From Clostridiaceae bacterium Marseille-Q4143 (lineage in GTDB: Bacteria; Bacillota; Clostridia; Lachnospirales; Lachnospiraceae): DNA of 64,000 nt. This document shows positions 25,746-35,886 of this stretch, piece by piece (position 1 is the stretch's first letter; the number at the start of each line of letters is the position of its first letter). Below the pieces are notes generated by a model. It saw only the letters and a list, made by a program, of their open reading frames with translations, was not told the DNA's origin and ran no database searches. The position numbers and the translations under genes were made by a program. The stretch covers positions 1,510,001 to 1,574,000 of the forward strand of contig CP073693.1 of the NCBI GenBank assembly GCA_018228645.1, written 5' to 3'.

Positions 25746-26441
25746 ATGAAAAAATATATTGATTTGACATTGCCGATTGTTCCGCACTGGAGATGCATGC
25801 ATGAGGATGAAATCATCGAAAAATGCTCTACTGACAAGGGAGATCCGGCAAGTGTAACCAGATTCCCGCTGCAGACCCACTGGTATACGCACATTGATGC
25901 GCCGATTCATCAGTTTGCAGGCGGTAAGACACTGAATGATTTTCCGCTGTCTTCCCTGTTCGGAAAGGCAACGATCCTGGATGTCAGCTATGTAAAAGAC
26001 AATCAGGAGATCACCGCTGAAATGCTGAAAGAAGCGCTTGGTGATGATGAACCGACCAAGATCATTCTTATCAAGACCTGCTGGGAAGATTCCAGAGGTG
26101 TTGAAAATGCATTCAATTTCTGGCAGTCTCATGATTACTGGGATGAAGCTCCGTATATGTCCAAAGAAGCAGCTGACTGGCTAACTTCCCTGAAACCGGA
26201 CGTGATCGGATTCGATTTTCCTCAGGATTATGACATCAGAAAACTGCGTTTTGGCGTAGATGAGCGTCATTGCTATCTGACCACTCATCGTCATTGTCTG
26301 AAATATGATATTATGATGATCGAGTACATGCATAATATGAGAGAAGTGAAAGACAAATTCGTAGAGTTTGTGGGACTTCCAACTGCTCTTGAAAATGCAA
26401 ATGGTGCACAGATCCGTTGCGTGGCCATCACAGAAGAATAA
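25746..26441 (+). CDS. Cyclase family (kynurenine formamidase-like) metal hydrolase 2
   Basis: A 231-residue paralogue of the hydrolase encoded at 24554. It starts KKYIDLTLPIVPHWRC, has the metal site HWYTHIDAPIHQF and the conserved GFDFPQDYDIR, which matches GYDFPQDYAIR of paralogue 1. The two are clearly related yet well diverged, so they may act on two substrates, form a heteromer or carry out sequential steps. It is the last gene of the operon. Confidence 0.8.
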   Translation: MKKYIDLTLPIVPHWRCMHEDEIIEKCSTDKGDPASVTRFPLQTHWYTHIDAPIHQFAGGKTLNDFPLSSLFGKATILDVSYVKDNQEITAEMLKEALGDDEPTKIILIKTCWEDSRGVENAFNFWQSHDYWDEAPYMSKEAADWLTSLKPDVIGFDFPQDYDIRKLRFGVDERHCYLTTHRHCLKYDIMMIEYMHNMREVKDKFVEFVGLPTALENANGAQIRCVAITEE

Positions 26442-26444
26442 TGA

Positions 26445-26490
26445 TAAAAAAATTCCGCAGTTCCGGTTTCCCGGCCTGCGGAATTTTTTT
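26445..26490. terminator. Bidirectional terminator between TRAP operon and glutamine synthetase III
   Basis: AAAAAATTCCGCAG (26446-26460 region) pairs with CTGCGGAATTTTTTT at 26476-26490. A- and T-runs on both sides allow termination from both directions. Confidence 0.88.
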
Positions 26491-26532
26491 GTCCTCTGCA
26501 CGGACAGACAGCGCAGAGGACGTATCTGTTTC

Positions 26533-28644
26533 TTATATTTCAAACATCAGGTCACCATAGGAAGGCATCGGCCATACTTCCTTATCAACCAGCATTTCCA
26601 GACTGTCGATAGGACTTCTCAGAGCATCCATGGCAGTCATTACATGATCGTGATAATAATGTGCACGTTCTTCGTTATCCTGAATGCCGGAAGCCTCAGC
26701 GGTCATTTTGCGGAGTACCCGGACAGCGGCATTGGCTTCGTTGAGCAGGGACATAATATCTCTGAGCAGTTCGGACTGAACGGTCGGAGCCACGTCAATC
26801 GCTTTCAGGGACTGAATGATACCGGACAGTGTACCGGTGTATTCGATGACAGCCGGAAGAATCTGTTTTACAGTCATATCAATCATGGTCAGCGCTTCGA
26901 TGTTTACGGCTTTATTGTAACTCTCGTATTTGATTTCGGCACGGGAGTGAAGCTCTGCGGCGTTAAATACATGGAACCGCTCAAACATCCGGATGGATTT
27001 ATCCGTTACCAGGGCCGGGATAGCGTCTACCATGGATTTCAGATTCGGCAGCCCGCGGCGTTTTGCTTCTTCCACCCATTCCTCAGAATATCCGTTACCA
27101 CCGAAGATGATCTTCTGATGCTCAGAAATATACTGGATGGTCAGGTCATGCAGTGCAGTATCGAAATCTTCTGCTTTTTCCAGAATGTCGCAGGCGTCTG
27201 CGAATGCCTCTGCAACGATGGTGTTGATGACAACAGTGGAGTGCGTTACGGAGTCTCTGGAACCAACCATACGGAACTCAAATTTATTATTGGTAAACGC
27301 AAAGGGTGATGTACGGTTTCTGTCGGTGGCATCCTTGGTAAAGTCCGGGAGTGTCTTTACACCAGTATGGAGTTTGTGGCCTCTCAGACTGTGAGTGGCA
27401 TTTCCGGTACTTAAGAGCTGTTCCAGAACATCGTCCAGCTGTTCTCCGAGGAAGACGGAGACGATGGCAGGAGGAGCTTCATGAGCACCCAGACGATGGT
27501 CGTTTCCTACATTTGCAGCAGACTCACGGAGAAGATCTGCATGAATATCAACCGCTTTCAGGATGCAGGCGAGAATCAGCAGGAACTGGCGGTTCTCGTG
27601 GGGGCGTTTGCCCGGCTCCAGAAGATTGATGCCGTCATCGGTGGTCAGGGACCAGTTGTTATGTTTACCGGATCCATTGACACCGGCAAAGGGTTTCTCA
27701 TGGAGCAGGCAGACCAGACCCTGCTGTGCAGCGACTCTCTTTAAGGTCTGCATCATAATCTGGTTATGGTCTGCAGCAACATTGGCCTCGGCGTAGATCG
27801 GAGCAAGCTCATGCTGGGCAGGAGCCACCTCGTTATGCTGGGTCTTGGCTGGGACGCCCATTTTCCAGAGTTCCTCGTTGACCTGTCTCATGTAACCGCC
27901 GACTCTCTGACGGAGGGTTCCGAAGTAATGATCGTCAAGCTCCTGTCCCTTCGGCGGCATGGCGCCGAACAGGGTACGGCCGGTATAGATCAGGTCTTTT
28001 CTCTGCAAATATTTATTACGGTCAATCAGGAAATATTCCTGCTCGGCGCCGATGGAGGGTACTACCTTGCGGGATGTAGTGTTTCCAAAAAGCCGAAGGA
28101 GACGTAAAGACTGCTCCTGAACAGCCTCCATGGAACGCAGAAGTGGAGTTTTCTGATCCAGTGCTTCACCGGTGAAGGAACAGAATGCGGTGGGAATACA
28201 GAGAATGGCACCTGCAGCATCCTCGCGGATAAAAGCAGGGGAAGTGCAGTCCCATGTAGTGTATCCTCTCGCCTCAAAAGTTGCGCGCAGTCCGCCGGAG
28301 GGAAAAGATGAGGCATCAGGTTCGCCCTTGATCAGGTCTTTTCCGGAGAACTCCATAAGGACGGAGCCTTCCTCGTTGGGCGGAGTGATGAAGGAGTCAT
28401 GCTTCTCAGCCGTAAAACCGGTCAGAGGCTGAAACCAGTGAGTATAATGGGTTGCCCCTTTTTCAATGGCCCATTTCTTGATGGCTGCTGCAACCACATC
28501 AGCAATGGCCGGATCCAGTTCTTTTCTTCCTTCGATTGTTTTTTTCAGTTCATAGTAGACACTTTTGGGAAGGTACTGTCTCATAGCCTTGTCGTTGAAT
28601 ACATTTGTTCCGAAGATATCCATGATTGAATTCGTATTTTCCAT
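26533..28644 (-). CDS. glnN: Glutamine synthetase type III
   Basis: A 703-residue enzyme with the length and motifs of GSIII: N-terminal [17 protein letters not shown], the central [13 protein letters not shown] and [14 protein letters not shown], then [17 protein letters not shown] and [20 protein letters not shown]. It makes glutamine from glutamate, ammonia and ATP. A second, type I synthetase (glnA) lies at 60086. SD AAAGGAA precedes the ATG at 28644. The upstream gap has a small hairpin (28682-28703) and no firm promoter. Confidence 0.93.
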   Translation of the reverse strand: MENTNSIMDIFGTNVFNDKAMRQYLPKSVYYELKKTIEGRKELDPAIADVVAAAIKKWAIEKGATHYTHWFQPLTGFTAEKHDSFITPPNEEGSVLMEFSGKDLIKGEPDASSFPSGGLRATFEARGYTTWDCTSPAFIREDAAGAILCIPTAFCSFTGEALDQKTPLLRSMEAVQEQSLRLLRLFGNTTSRKVVPSIGAEQEYFLIDRNKYLQRKDLIYTGRTLFGAMPPKGQELDDHYFGTLRQRVGGYMRQVNEELWKMGVPAKTQHNEVAPAQHELAPIYAEANVAADHNQIMMQTLKRVAAQQGLVCLLHEKPFAGVNGSGKHNNWSLTTDDGINLLEPGKRPHENRQFLLILACILKAVDIHADLLRESAANVGNDHRLGAHEAPPAIVSVFLGEQLDDVLEQLLSTGNATHSLRGHKLHTGVKTLPDFTKDATDRNRTSPFAFTNNKFEFRMVGSRDSVTHSTVVINTIVAEAFADACDILEKAEDFDTALHDLTIQYISEHQKIIFGGNGYSEEWVEEAKRRGLPNLKSMVDAIPALVTDKSIRMFERFHVFNAAELHSRAEIKYESYNKAVNIEALTMIDMTVKQILPAVIEYTGTLSGIIQSLKAIDVAPTVQSELLRDIMSLLNEANAAVRVLRKMTAEASGIQDNEERAHYYHDHVMTAMDALRSPIDSLEMLVDKEVWPMPSYGDLMFEI

Positions 28645-28786
28645 AGTAATTCCTTTCTCTTGAGAGTATTAGGACTTCTTCCGCCGGATGTGATGATACC
28701 GGCATTCTTTTTAAAGATACAATATCTGAAAAAAAAGCACAATAGAATTTAAAAAAATCGCATAAGAAAACGGAAAAAAGTTGAGA

Positions 28787-28815
28787 TTGTAATATACCAT
28801 AAAAAATCCTATAAT
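28787..28815 (+). promoter_or_regulatory. Promoter of hydF
   Basis: TTGTAA at 28787-28792, 17-base spacer, TATAAT at 28810-28815, ahead of hydF at 28860. Confidence 0.7.
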
Positions 28816-28859
28816 AGAAGTAGGATTTCTAATTGATACGATGAAAGGGGAGGATATTT

Positions 28860-30050
28860 GTGGGGATGAATGATACACCGTCGGGAGAGAGGGTGCATAT
28901 TGGATTTTTCGGAAGAAGAAATGCAGGCAAATCCAGTCTGGTTAATGCCGTGACCGGGCAGGATCTGGCTGTCGTATCGGATACCAGAGGAACGACCACC
29001 GATCCGGTCCGGAAGGCAATGGAACTCCTTCCCATGGGACCGGTTCTCATTATTGATACGCCGGGATTTGACGACGAAGGAACTCTTGGGGAATTAAGAG
29101 TCCGTAAGACCCGGCAGATTCTGAATAAGACGGATGTAGCTGTGCTGGTGGCAGATGTACAGGAAGGTCTGAAGACCTGCGATCAGGAGCTGTTGGAGCT
29201 GTTCCGGGCAAAAGGGATTCCTTATCTTATTGCCTGGAATAAGAGCGATCTGCTGAAAGAGATTCCGGAGGCAGGGGAACAGGAAATCTACGTAAGCGCA
29301 CAGGAACAGTTTCGGATCTGGGAGCTGAAAGAGAAAATTGCCCGTCTGGGGCAGGCTTCCTCCGAACAGAAAGTGCTGGTGCGTGATCTTTTAAAACCGG
29401 GAGATGTAGTTGTGCTGGTCATTCCCATTGATACGGCAGCGCCGAAAGGACGGCTTATTCTGCCCCAGCAGCAGGTGATCCGGGATGTTCTGGAAGCTGG
29501 TGCATCGGCTCTTTGTGTCCGTAACACAGAGCTCACAGAAACGCTGCAGGCTTTGAAAGAGCCGCCTGCTCTGGTGATTACGGACAGCCAGGTGTTTGAA
29601 GAAGTGGATGCCAAAGTACCGGAGCATATTTTACTGACCTCTTTTTCCATTTTGATGGCCCGTTATAAAGGATTTCTGGAAGAAGCGGTTCATGGCGTGG
29701 AAGCGGTGGCAAAGCTGCAGGATGGAGACCGGGTTCTCATTGCAGAAGGCTGTACCCATCACCGGCAGTGCGACGACATTGGCAGCGTGAAGATTCCGCG
29801 GTGGTTACGGAATTACACAGGCCGAGAGGTGGAGATTGTGACCTGTTCCGGTACGGAATTTCCGGAGGATCTGTCCCCCTATGCAATGGTCATTCACTGC
29901 GGCGGCTGCATGCTCAATGAGCGGGAAGTCCGTTACCGGATGAAATGCGCCCAGGATCAGGGTGTACCATTTACCAATTACGGAATTGCCATTGCAGAAA
30001 TGCAGGGAATTTTAAGAAGAAGTATCAAAGTGTTAAATAAGGAAATATAA
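28860..30050 (+). CDS. hydF: [FeFe] hydrogenase maturation GTPase HydF
   Basis: A 396-residue protein. The N-terminal GTPase has P-loop GRRNAGKSSLVNAV, switch TRGTTTDPV, DTPGFDD and NKSD. The C-terminal domain carries the iron-sulfur ligands CTHHRQ and HCGGC, the CxH...HCxxC pattern of HydF. HydF is the scaffold on which the di-iron subcluster is built before transfer to hydrogenase. GTG 28860 is favoured by SD GGGAGGA; ATG 28866 is an alternative. HydE and HydG are not in this window. Confidence 0.93.
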   Translation: MGMNDTPSGERVHIGFFGRRNAGKSSLVNAVTGQDLAVVSDTRGTTTDPVRKAMELLPMGPVLIIDTPGFDDEGTLGELRVRKTRQILNKTDVAVLVADVQEGLKTCDQELLELFRAKGIPYLIAWNKSDLLKEIPEAGEQEIYVSAQEQFRIWELKEKIARLGQASSEQKVLVRDLLKPGDVVVLVIPIDTAAPKGRLILPQQQVIRDVLEAGASALCVRNTELTETLQALKEPPALVITDSQVFEEVDAKVPEHILLTSFSILMARYKGFLEEAVHGVEAVAKLQDGDRVLIAEGCTHHRQCDDIGSVKIPRWLRNYTGREVEIVTCSGTEFPEDLSPYAMVIHCGGCMLNEREVRYRMKCAQDQGVPFTNYGIAIAEMQGILRRSIKVLNKEI

Positions 30051-30063
30051 GGAGTAGACAGAC

Positions 30064-30498
30064 GTGAAAATATCGACAAGAGGAAGATATGCACTTCGGA
30101 TGATGCTGGATATGGCACTTGCTGATTCCGGAAAACCGGTGCGGGTAAAAGAGATTGCCGAGCGACAGGAGATTTCAGAAAAATATATGGAGCAGATTAT
30201 GTCCATTCTGAACAAGGCTGGATTTGTACGGAGTGTCCGTGGCCCTCAGGGAGGTTATTTCCTGACCAGAAAGCCGGAAGAGTATACAGTAGGCATGATT
30301 CTCAGACTGACAGAAGGAAGCTTAAGTCCGGTGGACTGTCTGGACGAAGGAGCAGAGAACTGCCCACGGCAGGAAAGCTGTGTGACATTTATCCTGTGGA
30401 AACAGCTGAATGATGCCATTCGTGGTGTGGTAGATAAGGTAACACTTCAGGATCTGGTAGACTGGAGTCAGGTACAGGGGCAGGACTACTGTATATGA
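30064..30498 (+). CDS. Rrf2 family regulator, likely iron-sulfur
   Basis: A 144-residue protein from GTG 30064 with SD AAGGAG. The winged HTH has KISTRGRYALRMMLDMA, VKEIAERQEISEKYMEQIM and SVRGPQGGYFLTR. Three cysteines, CLDEGAENCPRQESC (C-x7-C-x5-C), resemble the cluster ligands of IscR-type members, so it may sense iron-sulfur or redox status. It follows hydF by 13 bases and overlaps the next gene's upstream frame. Confidence 0.85.
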   Translation: MKISTRGRYALRMMLDMALADSGKPVRVKEIAERQEISEKYMEQIMSILNKAGFVRSVRGPQGGYFLTRKPEEYTVGMILRLTEGSLSPVDCLDEGAENCPRQESCVTFILWKQLNDAIRGVVDKVTLQDLVDWSQVQGQDYCI

Positions 30499-30527
30499 TA
30501 TCAGAGGAAAAAAGAAGGAGCCACACA

Positions 30528-31697
30528 ATGCAGGCAGAGAAATCAGAACTTCAGAAAATTATTCAGACGATCTGGAGCAGTGAGTTATATAAAATCATAC
30601 TAAGCAATCCGACAGGAGAGGGAACCTATCGGAAAATTGTCCTGAACCGGCAGAAAAAGGGCTGGCAGGCGGAGCAGTATACAGAGAAACAGGTATTTCA
30701 TGAAAATCTTCCGGAAGGAAAGGTACAGGATTACCTGATGGAAAATATGAGCAGCGCATTCCGGCAGTGCGGTGCCTGGGATGGAACCTTTGAGCATACA
30801 GTGCGGATTTCCAAAAAGGGAAAAGTAACCGGTATGAAGAAACGGACGGCGCAGACGGAGACACCGAAGGCGAAGACGGAGAATAATCGGAAGAAAAATT
30901 ATCTGCTGGAAGAAGGAACCGTCATCCCGCCGTTGGTGGATATGGGGATTTTTACCGCTGAAGGAAAAGTGGTCCGTTCTATGTATGACAAATACCGTCA
31001 GATTAACCGGTTTGTAGAACTGATAGATGATGAGATCGACGCACTTCCCAAGGATCAGACCATCCGTATCATTGACTTTGGATGCGGAAAATCCTATCTG
31101 ACCTTTATTCTTTATTATTATCTGGTGGAATTGAAGAAGCGGGGCGTGGAGATTACCGGTTTGGACCTAAAAGCCGATGTGATCGCCCACTGTAACAAGG
31201 CAGCAGAGAAATACGGCTATGACAAGCTTCATTTCCAGGTAGGAGACATTGGAGGATATGAGACGGAGGAACAGATTGACATGGTCATTTCTCTTCATGC
31301 CTGTGATACGGCTACGGATTATGCCCTGTATCATGCCATCCGCTGGAAAGCAAAGCTTATTTTTTCCGTGCCATGCTGCCAGCATGAATTAAATAAACAG
31401 ATGAAGAGTGACAATCTGTCTATTCTGACACGCTATGGAATTGTAAAGGAGCGGACGGCAGCACTGATGACGGATGCCATCCGCGGCAATCTTCTGACAG
31501 AGAGCGGTTACCGGACCCAGCTGCTGGAATTCGTGGATCTGTCCCATACGCCGAAGAATCTTCTGATTCGTGCGGTGCGTTCCATGATTCCGGCGTCTGC
31601 GAAGAAACAGGCACGGGCAGAGGTGGATGCCATCGAGAAAGAGTTCGGATTACAGCCGACACTGGATACACTTTTACATGGAAAGGATGCACAATAA
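30528..31697 (+). CDS. SAM-dependent methyltransferase (class I)
   Basis: A 389-residue protein from ATG 30528 (MQAEKSELQKI), with SD AAGGAG; an ATG at 30495 overlapping the Rrf2 stop is possible. The SAM motif is IRIIDFGCGKSYLTFILYYY near residue 185, followed by GLDLKADVI and VISLHACDTATDYAL, then the SVPCCQHELN motif. This combination is seen in PF13679-type methyltransferases of unknown substrate, possibly RNA or protein. Confidence 0.8.
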   Translation: MQAEKSELQKIIQTIWSSELYKIILSNPTGEGTYRKIVLNRQKKGWQAEQYTEKQVFHENLPEGKVQDYLMENMSSAFRQCGAWDGTFEHTVRISKKGKVTGMKKRTAQTETPKAKTENNRKKNYLLEEGTVIPPLVDMGIFTAEGKVVRSMYDKYRQINRFVELIDDEIDALPKDQTIRIIDFGCGKSYLTFILYYYLVELKKRGVEITGLDLKADVIAHCNKAAEKYGYDKLHFQVGDIGGYETEEQIDMVISLHACDTATDYALYHAIRWKAKLIFSVPCCQHELNKQMKSDNLSILTRYGIVKERTAALMTDAIRGNLLTESGYRTQLLEFVDLSHTPKNLLIRAVRSMIPASAKKQARAEVDAIEKEFGLQPTLDTLLHGKDAQ

Positions 31698-31699
31698 AT

Positions 31700-32905
31700 A
31701 TGGTAGAAAAACAGATGACCTCCGATGGGGAGGAGACGAAGAAATTATATTATGAGGACAGCCACCTGAAGGAATTCACAGCAACGGTGCTGTCCTGTGA
31801 GGAGCGACTGACAGCCAAAGGAAAGAAAGACGGTTATGCAGTCGTGCTGGACCAGACAGTCTTCTTCCCGGAGGGCGGCGGACAGTTGGGCGACCGCGGC
31901 TGGATTGATGGAGTGGAAGTGTATGACACCCATGAAAAAGGCGGCGTGATCCTTCATTATACAAAGACGCCTGTGGAAGTAGGAAAGACTATTACCGGAA
32001 AGCTGGATTTTGCAGAGCGTTTTTCCCGCATGCAGGAACATTCCGGCGAGCACATCGTATCCGGTATTGTCCATCGCCTGCATGGGTATGATAATGTGGG
32101 ATTCCATCTGGGCAGTGAAAATACGACACTGGATTTTAATGGAGAACTTAGTGAAGAGCAGCTTTTGGAAGTGGAGCGGCTGGCGAATGAGGCGGTGTTC
32201 GCCGATCTGCCGGTACAGATTTCCTATCCTTCAAGGGAAGAACTGAAGACACTGGATTACAGAAGCAAGATTGAGATCGAAGGACAGGTACGCCTGGTAG
32301 AGATTCCGGGTGTGGATATCTGCGCCTGCTGTGCACCCCATGTAACGCATACCGGTGAGATCGGTATGATTAAATTCATTGCCTGTGACCGTCACCGGGG
32401 CGGCTGCCGGGTGACCATGCTGGCTGGTATCCGTGCCCTGAAAGATTATCAGGAAAAGCAGGAACAAGTGACAGCGGTATCCGTGGCGCTCTCCGCAAAG
32501 CCGGAGAAGATCGGCGAGGCAGTACTTCGTCTGAAGGAGCAGCAGGAGGCTACCCGTTTCCAGCTGAACCGGATGCAGGCCATTTATCTGGAACAGAAAC
32601 TGGACAGCATTTCCAAGGAAGATACATTCGCACTTCTTTTTGAAGAAGACCTCGATAATGTAGCAGTCCGCAATTTTGTAAACGGTGCAGTGGAGCGGTT
32701 TGAAGGTATCTGCGCGGCTTTTGTGGGAACGGATGAAAAAGGCTATCGTTATATTCTTGGAAGCAAAACCAGGGATGTGCGGGAACTGGCAAAAGAACTG
32801 AATACCCGTTTTGCAGGAAAAGGCGGCGGCAAGCCGGAGATGGTGCAGGGATCTTTGAATGGAACAGAAGCCGGGATCCGGTCCGCCATCGGAGATTTTC
32901 TTTAA
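31700..32905 (+). CDS. AlaX-like alanyl-tRNA editing protein with DHHA1 domain
   Basis: A 401-residue protein homologous to the editing and C-terminal parts of alanyl-tRNA synthetase. Motifs are VFFPEGGGQLGDRGWI, the zinc site HSGEHIVSGIVH, and CCAPHVTHTGEIGMIKF. The C-terminal DHHA1 domain includes RFAGKGGGKPEMVQGS. It hydrolyses tRNA(Ala) mischarged with Ser or Gly. It starts 2 bases after the methyltransferase stop, so the two are one operon. Confidence 0.88.
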   Translation: MVEKQMTSDGEETKKLYYEDSHLKEFTATVLSCEERLTAKGKKDGYAVVLDQTVFFPEGGGQLGDRGWIDGVEVYDTHEKGGVILHYTKTPVEVGKTITGKLDFAERFSRMQEHSGEHIVSGIVHRLHGYDNVGFHLGSENTTLDFNGELSEEQLLEVERLANEAVFADLPVQISYPSREELKTLDYRSKIEIEGQVRLVEIPGVDICACCAPHVTHTGEIGMIKFIACDRHRGGCRVTMLAGIRALKDYQEKQEQVTAVSVALSAKPEKIGEAVLRLKEQQEATRFQLNRMQAIYLEQKLDSISKEDTFALLFEEDLDNVAVRNFVNGAVERFEGICAAFVGTDEKGYRYILGSKTRDVRELAKELNTRFAGKGGGKPEMVQGSLNGTEAGIRSAIGDFL

Positions 32906-32931
32906 ATTTTCTGAATTCCAGCTGCCGCCCC

Positions 32932-32960
32932 TTGACAAAGTTTTTCTTTCCATCTAAACT
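32932..32960 (+). promoter_or_regulatory. Promoter of the valS T-box transcript
   Basis: TTGACA at 32932-32937, 17-base spacer, TAAACT at 32955-32960. Confidence 0.75.
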
Positions 32961-32966
32961 AAGGAA

Positions 32967-33222
32967 GAATTGCAAATGGCAGTGATGAAGAGGAGTACAG
33001 ATGGACCGCCGTCAGAGAGAATTACCCGCAGGCTGAGAGGTGATTTCGGAATGGACATATGGAAGGTAGCTTCGGAGCCGGAGCGCTGAAAGGAAGAGAT
33101 AGGCGTTCCCGAGTCCTCCGCGTTAAGGAGTCAGGAGGTATGTGTGGAACACACATATGAACAAAGGTGGTACCGCGATCATTCGCCCTTTGCACAGATG
33201 TCTGTGCAGAGGGCTTTTTTAC
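32967..33222 (+). promoter_or_regulatory. T-box riboswitch controlling valS
   Basis: A leader of about 255 bases. The T-box antiterminator sequence AAAGGTGGTACCGCG is at 33163-33177. It is followed by a terminator stem GCCCTTTGCACAGA (33185-33198) with TCTGTGCAGAGGGC (33201-33214) and TTTTTT. The stem I region includes GAGGAGTA and GCTGAGAGG. A GTA at 33066-33068, in AAGGTAGC, is the likely valine specifier codon; that assignment is inferred from the downstream gene and position. Uncharged tRNA(Val) would allow read-through into valS. Confidence 0.88.
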
Positions 33223-33245
33223 GCAGAGAAAGGGAGAAATTCACA

Positions 33246-35885
33246 ATGAAAGAATTAGCAAAGACTTATGATCCGTCTGAAATCGAGGATCGTACCTATG
33301 CCAAATGGATGGGAAGAAAATACTTCCATCCGGATGTAGACAGAAGCAAAAAACCGTTCACCATTGTTATGCCGCCGCCAAACATTACCGGTAAGCTGCA
33401 CATGGGACATGCTCTTGACAATACCCTTCAGGATATCCTGATCCGTTACAAGAGAATGCAGGGATATAACGCACTGTGGATTCCGGGAACGGACCATGCA
33501 AGTATTTCCACAGAGGTAAAGGTGATCAACAAACTGAAAGAGGAAGGAATCGACAAGAACGATCTGGGAAGAGAAGGCTTCTTAAAGAGAACCTGGGAGT
33601 GGCGTGAAGAATATGGCCGCACCATCGTAGACCAGTTAAAGAAGATCGGTTCTTCCTGTGATTGGGACAGAGAGCGTTTTACCATGGATGAAGGATGCTC
33701 CGAGGCAGTTCTCGAAGTATTCACCCGCCTCTATGAAAAAGGATATATTTACAAAGGATCCAGAATCATCAACTGGTGTCCGGTATGCCAGACTTCCATC
33801 TCTGATGCAGAGGTAGAGCATGAGGAACAGGCTGGCCATTTCTGGCACATTAATTATCCGATCGCAGATGGAAGCGGTTATGTAGAGATCGCAACCACCC
33901 GTCCGGAGACTTTACTTGGTGATACCGCTGTGGCTGTGAATCCGGATGACGAAAGATATACGAATCTGGTTGGCAAGATGCTGAAACTGCCCCTCACAGA
34001 CCGCGAGATTCCGGTAGTTGCGGATCCGTACGTAGATAAAGAGTTTGGAACCGGATGTGTAAAGATTACGCCTGCCCATGACCCGAATGACTTTGAGGTA
34101 GGAAGACGCCACAATCTGCCAGAGATCAACATCATGAACGATGATGCGACCATTAACTGCCCGGGAAGCAAATATGACGGTATGGACCGTTACGAGGCAA
34201 GAAAAGCAATGGTAGCGGATCTGGAAGCACAGGGACTGCTTGTAAAAGTAGAAGAGCACGTACACAATGTAGGTACTCATGACCGCTGTGGTACGACGGT
34301 AGAGCCGATGATCAAGCAGCAGTGGTTCGTAAAGATGGAAGAGATGGCAAAACCGGCTATCGAAGCGATCAAGAACGGTGACCTGACCTTCGTTCCGGAG
34401 CGTTTTGACAAGACTTATCTGCACTGGCTGGAGAACATCCGTGACTGGTGTATTTCCCGTCAGCTCTGGTGGGGACACAGAATCCCGGCATATTACTGTG
34501 ATGAGTGCGGCGAGACCGTTGTTTCCAAGACAGCACCGACGGTATGCCCGAAATGTGGATGCACCCATCTGACCCAGGACCCGGATACCCTGGATACCTG
34601 GTTCTCCTCCGCATTGTGGCCTTTCTCAACCTTAGGCTGGCCGAAGAATACCGAGGAGCTTGATTATTTCTATCCGACCGACGTACTGGTAACCGGATAT
34701 GATATCATTTTCTTCTGGGTAATCCGTATGGTATTCTCCGGTTATGAGCAAACTGGAAAATGCCCCTTCCACCATGTACTGATCCATGGACTGGTCAGAG
34801 ACTCTCTGGGACGTAAGATGAGTAAATCTCTTGGAAATGGTATTGACCCGCTGGAGATCATTGATAAATACGGCGCTGACGCGCTGCGTCTGACCCTGGT
34901 AACCGGTAACGCACCGGGTAACGATATGCGTTTCTACATGGAGCGTGTAGAGGCCAGCAGAAACTTTGCAAACAAAGTATGGAATGCTTCCCGTTTCATT
35001 ATGATGAATATGGAGAAAGCAGAGATTCCGGATGAGATTGATCTGAGCACGCTCACAGCAGCGGATAAATGGATACTGTCCAAAGTCAATAGTCTGGCAA
35101 AAGAGATCACTGCCAATATGGATAACTTTGATCTGGGTATCGCTGTACAGAAGATCTACGACTTTATCTGGGAAGAATTCTGCGACTGGTACATCGAGAT
35201 GGTAAAACCGCGTCTGTGGAATGACGAGGATGAGACCAAGGGTGCTGCTCTGTGGACCCTGAAGAATGTACTGATCAATGCACTGAAGATGCTGCATCCT
35301 TACATGCCCTTCATCACGGAGGAGATCTTCTGCAACCTGTCCGATGAGGAATCCATTATGATTTCCTCCTGGCCGGAGTACAAAGAAGAGTGGAACTTTG
35401 AAGCAGAAGAAAATGCGATTGAGACGATCAAGGAAGCAGTCCGTGGTATCCGTACGGTTCGTACCAGCATGAATGTACCGAACAGCAAGAAAGCAACCGT
35501 TTATGTGGTATCCGAGAATGCCAAGATTCGTGAGATCTTTGAGCACGGCAAAGTCTTCTTTGCAGCACTTGGATTTGCAAGCGAAGTCATCGTACAGGCA
35601 GACAAGACCGGTATCGCAGATGATGCGGTATCTGCACTGCTTCCGGAGGCAGCTATTTACATGCCTCTGCAGGAGCTGGTAGATATCGAGAAAGAAAAAG
35701 AGCGTCTCCACAAAGAGGAAAAACGTCTGGAAGGTGAGCTTAACCGTGTCAATGGCATGCTGAACAATGAGAAATTTGTCAGCCGTGCACCGGAAGCAAA
35801 GATTCAGGAAGAGCGCGCAAAACTGGAGAAATATACACAGATGATGAGTCAGGTCAAAGAACGTCTGGCTCAGCTGGGAGAATAA
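33246..35885 (+). CDS. valS: Valyl-tRNA synthetase
   Basis: An 879-residue class I synthetase from ATG 33246 ([15 protein letters not shown]). The open frame extends back into the T-box but that part is untranslated. The HIGH motif appears as [10 protein letters not shown], the KMSKS motif as [13 protein letters not shown]. The editing domain contains [15 protein letters not shown]. The C-terminal coiled-coil arm (last 65 residues) is typical of ValRS. It charges tRNA(Val). folC starts one base after its stop. Confidence 0.95.
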   Translation: MKELAKTYDPSEIEDRTYAKWMGRKYFHPDVDRSKKPFTIVMPPPNITGKLHMGHALDNTLQDILIRYKRMQGYNALWIPGTDHASISTEVKVINKLKEEGIDKNDLGREGFLKRTWEWREEYGRTIVDQLKKIGSSCDWDRERFTMDEGCSEAVLEVFTRLYEKGYIYKGSRIINWCPVCQTSISDAEVEHEEQAGHFWHINYPIADGSGYVEIATTRPETLLGDTAVAVNPDDERYTNLVGKMLKLPLTDREIPVVADPYVDKEFGTGCVKITPAHDPNDFEVGRRHNLPEINIMNDDATINCPGSKYDGMDRYEARKAMVADLEAQGLLVKVEEHVHNVGTHDRCGTTVEPMIKQQWFVKMEEMAKPAIEAIKNGDLTFVPERFDKTYLHWLENIRDWCISRQLWWGHRIPAYYCDECGETVVSKTAPTVCPKCGCTHLTQDPDTLDTWFSSALWPFSTLGWPKNTEELDYFYPTDVLVTGYDIIFFWVIRMVFSGYEQTGKCPFHHVLIHGLVRDSLGRKMSKSLGNGIDPLEIIDKYGADALRLTLVTGNAPGNDMRFYMERVEASRNFANKVWNASRFIMMNMEKAEIPDEIDLSTLTAADKWILSKVNSLAKEITANMDNFDLGIAVQKIYDFIWEEFCDWYIEMVKPRLWNDEDETKGAALWTLKNVLINALKMLHPYMPFITEEIFCNLSDEESIMISSWPEYKEEWNFEAEENAIETIKEAVRGIRTVRTSMNVPNSKKATVYVVSENAKIREIFEHGKVFFAALGFASEVIVQADKTGIADDAVSALLPEAAIYMPLQELVDIEKEKERLHKEEKRLEGELNRVNGMLNNEKFVSRAPEAKIQEERAKLEKYTQMMSQVKERLAQLGE

Positions 35886-35886
35886 C

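Noticed and set aside
26368..27309. 313-codon open frame on the plus strand
   Set aside because: Crosses a strong terminator and lies antisense to glutamine synthetase III.
33144..33245. In-frame extension of valS upstream
   Set aside because: It covers the T-box antiterminator and terminator, so it is leader RNA rather than coding.
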